NCBI GenBank assembly: GCA_958439205.1
Contig: OY288189.1
Span: 1,999,001 to 2,063,000, forward strand
DNA from: an uncultured Allorhizobium sp.
GTDB taxonomy: Bacteria > Pseudomonadota > Alphaproteobacteria > Rhizobiales > Rhizobiaceae
Direction: 5' to 3'
DNA length: 64,000 nt
Part shown: positions 19,595-29,400 of the stretch, piece after piece
Layout of the letters: each line of letters starts with the position of its first letter
How positions within the stretch are numbered: position 1 is the stretch's first letter
Translations under genes and position numbers: made by a program
Notes under the pieces: model-generated
The model's input: only the letters and a program-made list of their open reading frames with translations
The model's database searches: none
What the model was told of the DNA's origin: nothing

Positions 19595-20057
19595 ACCTTT
19601 CGGGGCGCCAAATGCACAAACCCCGGAACGCGTTCTTCGCGAGCCGGTTGGCATTGGCGTCAAGAACCCCGCGTGATTTGGGAACTTGTAAGTTGGAAAA
19701 AAGCTTTCCAAGCGCATCGGCGGAATGTCCGCCCGGATGTCATGCGCCTTATCCTTCGTCGCGTCTCAGATGTCGCTGGGCACGCTCACGCGGCGGCCGG
19801 AAGGTAAAAGCTGGATTGCAAATGGGCCAGTTTGCGCCGGAAGTCAAGTGCAATGCACAAATCAGCCCCCGGCGCCTGCTGCACAATCGGCATTTGGCGA
19901 GGCGGCTTGTTCGCCCGGATGCCGGGTTTGTGAGGTGAACAAAAGCGCCAAGTGCGGGGTTTCGCCCATGACGGTGCCCGATCCGGGCCGGCTTCTGCGA
20001 CAGAGAAATCTGCCCGGCGAGCCTGCGTCGAATGATCAATGATATACGGAGACAGCC
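19595..20057. other. Intergenic region upstream of RNA helicase and PepSY gene
   Basis: About 460 bp between divergent genes, perhaps including a long helicase leader. A small GGCGGA/TCCGCC hairpin near 19718-19732 is visible. I recognised no RNA family, gene or operator. Confidence 0.45.
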
Positions 20058-20333
20058 ATGAAGACCCTAACTGCAGCCTCAGCCCTCATCCTCGCCGCCT
20101 CGATTGGATCGGTTCGGGCCGATGACGATCCGGCATGCCGGGATGTGACGGTCGAGGCGCGCATGTCGCTTGGTGATATGGAAAAGCGGGCTTTGACCGA
20201 GAATGTCACGGCCCAGGAGATCGTGGTCGATGACGGCTGCTACGAGGTGAAAGGCATGCGCGACGGGCGCCATGTCGAGGCGACCTTTCATCCGGTCTCG
20301 GGGGAATTGCTGAAGATCGAAAACGACGACTGA
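20058..20333 (+). CDS. Small secreted PepSY domain protein
   Basis: A 91-residue protein with an N-terminal signal peptide (residues 1-21, cleavage likely after SVRA). The mature part, with LGDMEKRALTENV, a DDGCYEVKG strand and FHPVSGELLKIENDD, matches the PepSY fold, which often occurs in periplasmic inhibitors or modulators. Two Cys residues (in DPACRD and DDGCYE) could form a disulfide. It is monocistronic, ending in a terminator. Confidence 0.82.
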   Translation: MKTLTAASALILAASIGSVRADDDPACRDVTVEARMSLGDMEKRALTENVTAQEIVVDDGCYEVKGMRDGRHVEATFHPVSGELLKIENDD

Positions 20334-20359
20334 GTCTGGCGACAGTTTATTACCTGTTC

Positions 20360-20382
20360 GAGGCCCGCTTCCCGCGGGCCTC
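20360..20382 (+). terminator. Terminator of PepSY gene
   Basis: GAGGCCCGC (20360-20368) pairs with GCGGGCCTC (20374-20382), 5-nt loop, followed by a T-containing stretch TTGCGTTT. Confidence 0.75.
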
Positions 20383-20421
20383 TTGCGTTTCAATCGCTCA
20401 TGTCGGCGATGCTCGCTGGCC

Positions 20422-21537
20422 TTAGTTGTCGCGACTTTCAGAGGCGCCGAGATTGAAATCCGCGCCTGCCTGCACGACCCCGTTCACCATGATCTCAAGC
20501 CTGTGGCGGCCTGGATGATAGACACGCGTCGTGATCGGTCGAAAGGCATGGCGCTTCACTATGGTCACGCTTTCACCTGGCTTCAGCGGAAGACTCTTGC
20601 CCTTGAACACCTTGGGCGAAAGCGATCCGTCCTTCTTCTGGTGATGGATGGCGTAGTCGACCAGCACCGTGCGCATGTCCTTGCCCGCGTTCGAGAGAAG
20701 GACCTCGAAGGCGAGTTCGCCGGGGAAGTCGATCTGCTGGCTCTTGAGCGTGAGGCTCGCAGTCACGTCGTCGAGCGGCGCAAAGCCGAAATTGGCGAGC
20801 GCCTTGCTATGGCCCTTCTTGATCAGTGTGCGTGAGGCGTGCTTGAGCAGCCAGAGCCTGTCCTTCGAGGCGCCTTGCGCGTGGCGCTCGACGAAATCGG
20901 CGACCAGATCAGGGTGATCCTTGGCTATGTCGTTCAGACTGTTGGCGACGGAGCGGCGGACATAATCCTCGGGGTCGTTGATGAGGGCTTCGAGGATCGG
21001 CATGATCGATGTGGGGTCCTTCACCAGAGCGGGCAGGCGCATGGCCCAGGGTAGGCGGGGGCGGGTGCCTTCCGAGGCGAGGCGTCTCACATGGTGGTTC
21101 GAGTCGGTGACCCAGTCGCCGATGATCGCAAGTGCTGCATCCTGTTCCTCGGCGATGAAGGGGCGTATGCCGAATTCTGCGGTGAAATGCGGCGTCAGCG
21201 CCTTCAGGAGGTCGAGGGCAGTTTCGAGATGGCCTCGGCCATGGGCGGCAACATACTGGTTGAAGGAGAGGAGGGCCCAGCCGCTGAGGCCCGTCCGATC
21301 AGCTGCCGGCAGACAGCCGTGCAGGATCGTTGCCGCCTGCTCGAAATCCTCAGGCAGGTGACGGCGCAGCGCGTCGGCGATGCACTGGCCGCGCTGCATC
21401 AGCTCCAGTCCATCGATGACAGGCAGGATATCGGCGAGGAGGGCGGCGTGATCGAAGGGGCCCCAGGCCCGCGCCACGGCATCAGCCGTATCGCGGGCGG
21501 TGTGTGGGCCGATCAGGTGTTTCAGCGGCTCGGCCAT
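20422..21537 (-). CDS. DNA alkylation repair protein (HEAT-repeat, AlkD-like)
   Basis: A 371-residue all-helical protein. Helical HEAT-like repeats such as ILEALINDPEDYVRRSVANS followed by NDIAKDHPD identify the DNA alkylation repair family, whose AlkD member excises N3- and N7-alkyl purines. The region STRPRLPW-like, here EGTRPRLPW, is the conserved active-site neighbourhood. The last ~100 residues form a beta-rich extension (RTVLVDYAIHHQKKDGSLSP). It is followed, upstream on the same strand, by the ABM-domain gene, so the two are probably co-transcribed (6-bp gap). Confidence 0.88.
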   Translation of the reverse strand: MAEPLKHLIGPHTARDTADAVARAWGPFDHAALLADILPVIDGLELMQRGQCIADALRRHLPEDFEQAATILHGCLPAADRTGLSGWALLSFNQYVAAHGRGHLETALDLLKALTPHFTAEFGIRPFIAEEQDAALAIIGDWVTDSNHHVRRLASEGTRPRLPWAMRLPALVKDPTSIMPILEALINDPEDYVRRSVANSLNDIAKDHPDLVADFVERHAQGASKDRLWLLKHASRTLIKKGHSKALANFGFAPLDDVTASLTLKSQQIDFPGELAFEVLLSNAGKDMRTVLVDYAIHHQKKDGSLSPKVFKGKSLPLKPGESVTIVKRHAFRPITTRVYHPGRHRLEIMVNGVVQAGADFNLGASESRDN

Positions 21538-21543
21538 GATCGC

Positions 21544-21843
21544 TCAGATCGTTCCCTTGGTTTCGAAATGCTGCATCAGGGTAACACCCGTGATCGCGGC
21601 CATGTAAGGGGCAAAGGCCGGGTCGGCCTGAACTTTCGCGGCTGCCGCATCGGCGCTTTCCTTGTCGGCCCATTCGACGAGATCGACGATCATGTCGCGT
21701 TGGTCCAGAGAGTTCAGCGCCCGCCAGCTGACGAAGCCGGGATAGGTGTTGGCCGCCGCCATGGCGGCACGTCGTGCCTCATCTGCCGCCGGTCTGTCGG
21801 CGACTGTGCAGACGGCGATTTCGAGGATGGTGTTCGTGGTCAT
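21544..21843 (-). CDS. Antibiotic biosynthesis monooxygenase (ABM)-like small protein
   Basis: A 99-residue protein with a dimeric ferredoxin-like alpha/beta barrel pattern: ILEIAVCTV strand, a central helix, PGFVSWRALNSL, and VDLVEWADKESADAA. The ABM-like fold covers small monooxygenases and heme-degrading enzymes, but many members have no known activity. I chose the ATG at 21841-21843. It is divergent from the WYL regulator gene (84 bp), which likely controls it. Confidence 0.75.
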   Translation of the reverse strand: MTTNTILEIAVCTVADRPAADEARRAAMAAANTYPGFVSWRALNSLDQRDMIVDLVEWADKESADAAAAKVQADPAFAPYMAAITGVTLMQHFETKGTI

Positions 21844-21927
21844 CTGGCTCTCCCGTGGTTGATCACGGCTTGACCTAGCACGGGCCAACTGACAACCTTC
21901 TGGCCATTACCTTCGAAGGAGGCATCC

Positions 21928-22605
21928 ATGCGCCCCGCCGACCGCCTGTTCCGGATCATCCAGCTGATGCGCTCCACCGGCCGTGCCATGACGGCCGCCG
22001 AGATTGCGGAGAAGATGGAAGTCGCGCCGCGGACCATCTACCGCGACATGGATCACCTGATTGCCTCGGGCGCCCCGATCGAAGGTGAGCGCGGCGTCGG
22101 CTACATGCTGCGCGAGGCCTTCGATGCGCCTCCGCTCACCTTCACCTTCGAGCAGCTGGAGGCGCTCGCCTTCGGGCTTCGTGCCGTCGAGATGCTGGGG
22201 GATCCAAGGCTCGGTCAGGCGGCGCGGGAGGCGAAGGACAAGATGCTGGCGATGCTGCCGAAGGAGCATGCCGAACGGCTGATCTCCGCCCCGATCCACG
22301 CCTTCCGCTCATCGGCCCAACCGGTGGTGCCGGACTGTCTGGGCGATGTACGCTCGGCACTCTCTGCCAAGCGCAAGGTCTGGATCGCCTATCACTCGCT
22401 GCCCGGCGAGCGCAGCCAGCGCGTCGTCTGGCCGCTCGGCTTGGCCGCCTTCGGTGCGATCTGGGTGATGACCGCCTGGTGCGAGATGCGCCAAGGGTTT
22501 CGCGACTTCCGTCTTGATAGGGTCGAGGACTGGAAGGTAATGCAGGATCGCTTCGAGCCTCAGCCGCATCAGACCTATCAGGCGTATCTGAAGCAGCTCA
22601 GCTGA
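21928..22605 (+). CDS. YafY-type transcriptional regulator (HTH_11 + WYL domains)
   Basis: A 225-residue regulator. The N-terminal helix-turn-helix is visible as MTAAEIAEKMEVAPRTIYRD followed by MDHLIASGAPIEGERGVGY. The C-terminal part (residues ~135-215) carries the WYL-type ligand domain: KVWIAYHSL, RVVWPLGLAAFGAIWVMTAWC. WYL proteins sense small ligands or nucleic acids. Divergent orientation to the ABM-like/alkylation repair genes suggests it regulates them. Confidence 0.9.
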   Translation: MRPADRLFRIIQLMRSTGRAMTAAEIAEKMEVAPRTIYRDMDHLIASGAPIEGERGVGYMLREAFDAPPLTFTFEQLEALAFGLRAVEMLGDPRLGQAAREAKDKMLAMLPKEHAERLISAPIHAFRSSAQPVVPDCLGDVRSALSAKRKVWIAYHSLPGERSQRVVWPLGLAAFGAIWVMTAWCEMRQGFRDFRLDRVEDWKVMQDRFEPQPHQTYQAYLKQLS

Positions 22606-22633
22606 GTTTTTCGCTGCGCAGCAAAATTCTTTT
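22605..22633 (+). terminator. Terminator of WYL regulator gene
   Basis: The palindrome GCTGCGCAGC (22613-22622) is flanked by TTTTTC on the left and AAAATTCTTTTT on the right, immediately after the stop; it resembles an intrinsic terminator with an extended AT stem. Confidence 0.6.
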
Positions 22634-22716
22634 TATGCCGATCTCCTAATTTCCCTAAAAATTAAGGGGTTCGAGCAAATAGGTGGAGGCACGAAAGCAA
22701 CTTCTGAAAGACGCCT

Positions 22717-24540
22717 ATGAAAAACCTGAGAGTCTCCCGCAAGCTGGCCCTGGCTTTCGCCTCGGTCCTGTTCGTTGTTATCGCCTTCTGTTCCGTTGCA
22801 TTTGTGTCCATGCAGCGGATCCACGAAGCCACGATTGCCAATCAGCAGACGCAGTCGGTGCTTAAACTGTCTGGTCAGATCCTCGCGACGCTCGTTGAAC
22901 ATCAGAACGCCATGCGCGGCTTTGTGGCGAGCCTGAACGAGGAGTTCATCGAGCGTATGGCCAAGCACGGCGACGCCGTTCCACCCTTGATGGCGCAGCT
23001 TGAACAGAAGCTCGAAAAGTCCGATGCGGACACCTATCTGCCGCCAGTCCGGCAGGCGATGCAAACATTCTATTCGCAGCTCGACGCGACCGTCGCCAAT
23101 GCGCGTGATCCCGCGAAGATCGAGGAAACGCGGAGCAATATCGCAACGACGGCGCGCCTGAGTGATATCCGCAAAGCGCTGACCGCGCTCGACGAGGCGA
23201 ATCAAAAACTTGCCGATGAGCGAACTGCGTCTCTAAACGCCGCCTTCCAGACCGGGACTATGACCCTCATCGGCGGTGGGATCATGGCCGCGCTCATTGC
23301 CGTTGCCATGGGTATCCTGCTGACACGCAACCTTGCCGCGCCCCTGAGAGGCATGACTTTGGCCATGCGGAAGCTGGCGGAAGGCGATACATCTATCGAC
23401 ATCCCGGCCATGGAGCGCCGGGATGAGCTTGGCTCGATGGCCGGCGCTGTCGAAGTGTTCCGGGCCAATGCGATTGCTGCGCTGAAGCTGGAGGCTGATG
23501 CGAAGCTGCAGCAATCGACGACGGAGGCCGAAAGGGCTGCTCGTGCGAAACTCGACGAAGCTCGCTCTGAAGCGATGACGCAGGCAACCGCAACGCTTGC
23601 CGGTGGTTTGGCAGAACTTGCGAAGGGGAATCTCACAATTCGCCTCGGACAGCCGTTTGCCGAGGAGTTCGAAACCCTGCGGAATGACTTCAACGAAGCT
23701 GTTGCCCAACTTGCCGAAACGCTCTCGGCCGTCGCGCATGCAACGACGTCGATCGACAACGGTAGCCGTGAGATCAGTGGCAGCACAGATGATCTCTCGC
23801 GTCGTACCGAACAGCAGGCTGCCTCGCTTGAAGAAACGGCGGCAGCACTGGACGAAATCACCGTCAACGTCCGTCACGCCTCGAACCGTGTCGATGAGGC
23901 CCGTGCCGCAGCATCGGATGCCGCGCACAGTGCCGAGACTTCCGGCACCGTCGTCGCGAGCGCAGTCGCGGCCATGGGCCGTATCGAGCAGTCTTCCCAG
24001 TCAATTTCCAACATCATCGGCGTGATCGACGAAATCGCATTTCAGACCAATCTGCTTGCGCTCAATGCTGGCGTGGAAGCCGCGCGTGCCGGGGAAGCGG
24101 GCAAGGGCTTTGCGGTCGTCGCCCAGGAGGTGCGTGAGCTCGCGCAGCGGTCGGCCCAGGCTGCAAGGGAGATCAAGGACCTCATCAGGGTTTCGACCGA
24201 AGAGGTCGCAAACGGCGTCAAGCTGGTCAGTGACACCGGCACCGCTCTGAAGACGATCGAGAGCTTCATCACGACGGTGAATGTCCAGATGAACGCGATC
24301 GCAACAGCGGCGAAAGAGCAGGCGACCGGGCTTGCCGAAGTCAACACCGCGGTCAATCAGATGGATCAGTTCACGCAGCAGAACGCGGCGATGGTCGAGG
24401 AGACGAATGCGGCAAGTGCGGGACTTGCAACGGAAAGCACCCGCCTTCGCCAATTGGTCCAGCGTTTCGAGATCAGCGCAGGGAAAGCCGCTGGTCAGAC
24501 AGACAGAGGCTATGCGGCTGCCATGCGCCGATCGGCATAA
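22717..24540 (+). CDS. Methyl-accepting chemotaxis protein
   Basis: A 607-residue inner-membrane chemoreceptor. TM1 is at residues ~10-30 and TM2 at ~178-200 ([19 protein letters not shown]), enclosing a ~145-residue periplasmic helical-bundle sensor. A HAMP domain follows ([18 protein letters not shown]), with a second HAMP-like segment near 295-340 ([13 protein letters not shown]), a doubling common in rhizobia. The signalling hairpin tip [20 protein letters not shown] lies near residue 438. No C-terminal NWETF-like tether for CheR/CheB is present. Ligand unknown. Confidence 0.95.
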   Translation: MKNLRVSRKLALAFASVLFVVIAFCSVAFVSMQRIHEATIANQQTQSVLKLSGQILATLVEHQNAMRGFVASLNEEFIERMAKHGDAVPPLMAQLEQKLEKSDADTYLPPVRQAMQTFYSQLDATVANARDPAKIEETRSNIATTARLSDIRKALTALDEANQKLADERTASLNAAFQTGTMTLIGGGIMAALIAVAMGILLTRNLAAPLRGMTLAMRKLAEGDTSIDIPAMERRDELGSMAGAVEVFRANAIAALKLEADAKLQQSTTEAERAARAKLDEARSEAMTQATATLAGGLAELAKGNLTIRLGQPFAEEFETLRNDFNEAVAQLAETLSAVAHATTSIDNGSREISGSTDDLSRRTEQQAASLEETAAALDEITVNVRHASNRVDEARAAASDAAHSAETSGTVVASAVAAMGRIEQSSQSISNIIGVIDEIAFQTNLLALNAGVEAARAGEAGKGFAVVAQEVRELAQRSAQAAREIKDLIRVSTEEVANGVKLVSDTGTALKTIESFITTVNVQMNAIATAAKEQATGLAEVNTAVNQMDQFTQQNAAMVEETNAASAGLATESTRLRQLVQRFEISAGKAAGQTDRGYAAAMRRSA

Positions 24541-24584
24541 GGCGCGGTATGTTCCGCAGGCCATCTCAAAGCCGTGAAACTAAG

Positions 24585-24622
24585 ACGCCTCGACCTTTGC
24601 GGGTCGAGGCGTTTTGCTTTTT
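24585..24622 (+). terminator. Strong terminator after MCP gene
   Basis: ACGCCTCGACC (24585-24595) pairs with GGTCGAGGCGT (24602-24612), an 11-bp stem followed by TTTGCTTTTT. Confidence 0.9.
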
Positions 24623-24658
24623 GGCTGGAGCCTGCGTCGACGGGCTGGATCCGGCGCC

Positions 24659-26245
24659 TCAGAAGTCGGTCGCAACCCCGCCTTCGGCCTTGCGTTTCGC
24701 CACGAAGGCATCGAGCTCTTCCTCTACGGCCGGGTCGATTGGCGGGCGCTCGTAGGTGGCGAGCTTTTCCTTGAAGACGCGGTTGGCGTGGTCATAAGTT
24801 GTCGGCCGGCCGGCGTCGGTCCAGGTCTCGAAATTGCGCCAGTCGGAGAGGATCGGCGAATAGAAGGCTGTCTCGTAGCGGGCGAGCGTGTGGGCCGTTC
24901 CGAAGAAGTGGCCGCCGGGGCCGACTTCGCGGACGGCGTCAAGCGCCAGCGCGTCCTGGCTAACGTCGAGTGGTGTCAGGAATTCGGCCACCATCTGCAG
25001 CATGTCGACGTCGAGAATGAATTTCTCGAAGGAGGCCGTCAGGCCGCCTTCCGTCCAGCCGGCGGAATGCATGATGAAATTGCCGCCGCCTTGCGTCAGT
25101 GCCCAAAGCGAGAAGACGCTTTCATAGGCCGCCTGGGCGTCCAGCGTGTTGGCGGCATTGGTGTTCGAGGTGCGGTAGGGGATGCCGTAGCGGCGGGCGA
25201 GTTGGCCGCCGACGATGACGGCCTTCATGTATTCCGGCGTGCCGAAGGCAGGTGCGCCCGTCTTCATGTCGACATTCGAGGTGAAGCCCCCATAGACAAC
25301 AGGGGCGCCGCGCTTGACCATCTGGGTGAAGGCGATGCCGCACAGCGCCTCGGCATTCTGCTGGACGACAGCGCCGGCAATCGTGACCGGGGCCATGGCG
25401 CCGGCCAGTGTAAACGGTGTCATCACGACGACCTGGCCGCGTGACGACATTTCGATGATGCCCTGAAGCATCGGTCCGTCGAGACGGAGCGGCGAGGACG
25501 AGTTGATGATGGTGAAGAGCGAGGGCTCGTTCTCCATCTGCTCCATCGAGATGCCACGGCCAATACGGGCAATCTCGATTGCGTCGAGATTGCGCTGTTT
25601 GCCGAGCGAGTAGCAGTGAAAGACCTTGTCGGTTAGCTTCACCATGTCGGAGAGGCAGTCGAGGTGGCGCACCGAGGCGTGAATGTCGATCGGCTCGACC
25701 GGATAGCCGCCGGTCGTGTGGATCACGTCGTAGCACTGGGCGAGCTTGACCAACTTGCGGAAGTCTTCCTGGTTGCCGGCGCGGCGGCCGCCTTCGCGGT
25801 CGGCGACGAAGGGCGCGGAGGCGATCTGGGCGAAGACGAGGTTGTTGCCGCCCATCTTGACGTTGCGCTCGGGATTGCGGGCGAACATCTGAAATTCGCG
25901 CGGGGCAGACGCGATCATGTCCATGATCAGGTTCCGGTCGAAGCGGACGCGGTCGGAGCCTTCGGTCACCTCTGCGCCATGCGCCTTCATGATGGCGCGG
26001 GCCTCCGGCAGCATGATGTCCATGCCGATTTCTTCCAGGATCGTCAGCGACGCCTCGTGCATGTCGTCGAGAGCGGCGGGATCGAGAAGTTCGGTCTTGG
26101 TCAGGCGATTGACGAGGTTGCGATACTTGCCCGCCACGCCCGTGCGGCTGCGATCACCGCCGCGGCCGCCGGTGCGCCTGCGGCGCTCGCCACCACCGGA
26201 TTGGGGTTCAGTCTCGGACAAGGCGGTGTTGATAATGTCGCTCAT
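24659..26245 (-). CDS. Trimethylamine methyltransferase (MttB) family protein, non-pyrrolysine type
   Basis: A 528-residue member of the MttB superfamily, which transfers methyl groups from quaternary amines to a corrinoid protein. HEASLTILEEIGMDI, FHCYSLGKQRNLDAIEIAR, GFTSNVDMKTGAPAFGTPE and the conserved PYRTSNTNAANTLDAQAAYE are visible. The N-terminus (residues 1-40) is a Gly/Arg-rich low-complexity extension. The reading frame has no internal TAG, so it does not contain pyrrolysine; such enzymes in relatives act on glycine betaine or similar compounds. No corrinoid protein or activase gene is nearby. Divergent from the large hybrid kinase gene. Confidence 0.88.
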   Translation of the reverse strand: MSDIINTALSETEPQSGGGERRRRTGGRGGDRSRTGVAGKYRNLVNRLTKTELLDPAALDDMHEASLTILEEIGMDIMLPEARAIMKAHGAEVTEGSDRVRFDRNLIMDMIASAPREFQMFARNPERNVKMGGNNLVFAQIASAPFVADREGGRRAGNQEDFRKLVKLAQCYDVIHTTGGYPVEPIDIHASVRHLDCLSDMVKLTDKVFHCYSLGKQRNLDAIEIARIGRGISMEQMENEPSLFTIINSSSPLRLDGPMLQGIIEMSSRGQVVVMTPFTLAGAMAPVTIAGAVVQQNAEALCGIAFTQMVKRGAPVVYGGFTSNVDMKTGAPAFGTPEYMKAVIVGGQLARRYGIPYRTSNTNAANTLDAQAAYESVFSLWALTQGGGNFIMHSAGWTEGGLTASFEKFILDVDMLQMVAEFLTPLDVSQDALALDAVREVGPGGHFFGTAHTLARYETAFYSPILSDWRNFETWTDAGRPTTYDHANRVFKEKLATYERPPIDPAVEEELDAFVAKRKAEGGVATDF

Positions 26246-26454
26246 GGTCGATCCATTGTGTCAATCTCGACATTAAGTCTCGCAGGTTCACGGACCAAAA
26301 GGCATTGCCGTTTGCGACGAAAAACCGGCTCATCTGGAACAGTGGAAGAACCAAGAAGTTTTCATGCGGCAGGCATTCATCAACATTTGCTTTTAAAGCG
26401 CCTTGTGGCGCTTTGCTTACCCCCTGTTTACCAAAACCAGTCATTGATCGAAGT

Positions 26455-29400
26455 GTGAACAAAGATTTGATCCGGGGAAGCGACTTGCTCGAGCTAGTCC
26501 GCGACAAGATTGCCGCGCTTGACCTGCCTTCGTATGTCAAGGACAGCGAGCTGCGTTATGTCGCGGTCAATGCGCCCTTCGCCCGGCTTCACAATCTTGC
26601 TCCTGAAAGCTTCATCGGACGCAGCGACCGGGAAATCCTGGGTGTCGATCCGGATGGACTTCGCGACGACCGCGAGCGCCGCGTTTTGGTCTTCGGCGAA
26701 GAGGAGCAGTTGCATCTGCGCCCCGTATCCGGCGGCCCCTTGAACATCCTGCACATCGAGCGTTTTTTCGACGATGACGACCGGATGTATCTTTTCGGCT
26801 TCATGGAAGAGCGAGCGGCTGCGGTCGCACCTGAGATGACAGGTCCCTCGGCACCGCCTTCAGCCGAGGTCTATCAGGCCGTACTCGAACAATATCCGAT
26901 TGCCACCTATTTTCGCGGGGCGGACCACCGGCTGCTTTTTGCCAATCGCGCATATGCCGAGATGGTCGGGCGGCCGATCGAAGAGCTGCTTGGCCGCACC
27001 GAGCAGGAGATTTTTCCTGAACTCGGACAGGCCTATTACGAAGGCAATTGTCGGGTTCTGGAACGCGGCGTCACCGAAGAGGTTCAGGATAGCTTCATTC
27101 GCGCCGACGGTACATCCGTGCCAGCCCTTGCCCGCACCGGCGCCGTGACAGGACCGGACGGGGCTCGCTACATCGTCGGGTCCATTACCGATCTTTCGCC
27201 GCTCAGGCTGGAGCAGGAGAGGCTGAAGGCCGCGCGGCAGGAGTCGGAAGCGCTGCAATTGCAGCTGCAAAGCCTGATGGCCTCTCTTCCCGTCGGCATC
27301 TTCGTGCTTGACCCGGATCTGAGGATATCCTTTGCCAATCCGGCTGCGATCGAGATGTTGGAATTTGATCCGCCTGTGCCGGTGGAAGGCATGAACTACC
27401 GGGAATTGCTGATGCGGACGATGGCGCGTAGCATTTCCCGTATGCGGCCTGAAGAAATCGAGGAGCGCATTTCCTACCGCATCGAGCAGGTCACAGCGCT
27501 TGCCGAAGGGCCGCTGATCGATGTCAAGACTCCCTCCGGTCGTGCCCTGGCCGGCGGCAGCCGAAAGATCGAGGGTGGCCGCATCCTGATCACCTTCACC
27601 GACGTCTCCGACATGGTCCAGCGCGAGGAGGAGACGCTCCTCTACCGCGCGACGCTCGAGCAGATGCCGGTGCCGGTCTTCATTCGCGATATCAACCGGC
27701 GGATGATCTATGTGAATACCGCCTATGAGGAACTGCACGGCCAGCGGCGGGAAGATATTTACGGTCTGACCGAAGAAGAACTTTGGCCGGAAGACGGCCA
27801 GGTGATGAAGGAGGAGAACCTCCGCATCCTGGAAACCGGCGAACTGGTCGAGAAGAACCGCGAGGTCGTCGTCCGCGACGGCGAGGAAATCTCGGTCATC
27901 ACGCGGCTGAGCCGGATCACCACCGCCGAGAAGAAGCATTACATCGTCGGTTCGGTGAACGATATCTCCAACCTCAAGAAGGGCCAGCAGGCGCTCGTCG
28001 AAGCCCAGGCGCGTGCCGAGTCGCTCTACGACGATATCGTGTCGATGTTGCAGGTCATGCCTGTCGGCGTGGTGATCATTGATTCCGACTTCATGGTGGA
28101 ATTCGCCAATGAGAAATGCCGGGAAATCTGGCACTGGCCGGATGATGTGTCCCTGAGCGGGCAGAGCTTCCGTTCCTATTGCGAGCAGAACCACAAGCTC
28201 GGCTATGCCTGGCCCGGCATCGAATTCGAGGAAGGCTTCCGGCGTCGCATCGCACAGTTCGAAGCGCTTGAAGGCTCGCATGTCAACGAACTCGCCTATG
28301 ACGATGGCAAGTTCGTGCTGGCGACGATTACCCGCCTGCATGACCGCAAGATCCTGCTCACCTATTCAGACCTCACGGAGATGCGCCAGCGCGAGCGCGA
28401 CATCACGGCGGCGCAGCAGCAGCTGGAGCGGCTCGGCCTCTTCGTCCAGGAATCCATGCGCCTAATGTCCCAGGGCCTGATGATGGTCGAACAGGGCCGG
28501 GTTGCCGAGGTCAATCCCTCGTTCAGCCGCATCCTCGATCTGCCCGACGGCCTGCTGGTCGAGGGTGAAAGCTGGCGGCCGGTGTTCGAATATTGCGCGG
28601 CGCGCGGCGATTTCGGTGCGGACGCGCCGGCGGTCCTGCAGCAGTGGCAATCGGCGCTGCAAAACGCAAACTCGGTTTCGACGAATTTCCTCGTTGCGGG
28701 CAAGACCTGGGTCAAGCTGGAAGCGACCTTCGGGCGTGATCGAAGCTGCGTGGTCGTGCTCACCGATTTCACCGAGCTCAAGGCCCGTGAAGCCGAGCTT
28801 GAAGTGCTGCTCGCGCGCAGCGAAGCTGCCGACAAGGCGAAGTCCGACTTCCTCGCCAATATGAGCCATGAAATCCGCACCCCGATGAATGGCGTGCTCG
28901 GCATGGCGGAACTCTTGTCCAAATCCGAGCTCGACAGCCGGCAGAAGACCTTCGTCGACATCATGGTGAAATCGGGCAATGCGTTGCTCACCATCATCAA
29001 TGACATCCTCGACTTCTCGAAGATCGATGCTGGCCAGTTGAAGCTCCGGAAGTCGCCCTTCGATCCGGTCGAAGCGATCGAGGATGTGGCAACGCTTCTG
29101 TCTGCCGCTGCCGCCGAGAAGGATATCGAACTGGTCGTCTCCGGAGACCAGAAGGTGATGCACACCTTCATGGGTGATCCTGGCCGTTTCCGGCAGATCG
29201 TCACGAACCTGCTCGGCAACGCCATCAAGTTCACCGAGAAGGGACATGTGCATGTCGAGGTCTCCGCTGAGACTGTCATGGATGGTCAGGCGATCCTGAA
29301 ACTGCGCATCGAAGACACCGGCATCGGTATTCCGGCGGAGATGCAGGCGAAGATCTTTGAGAAATTCTCCCAGGTGGACACCTCTTCGACCCGCCGTCAC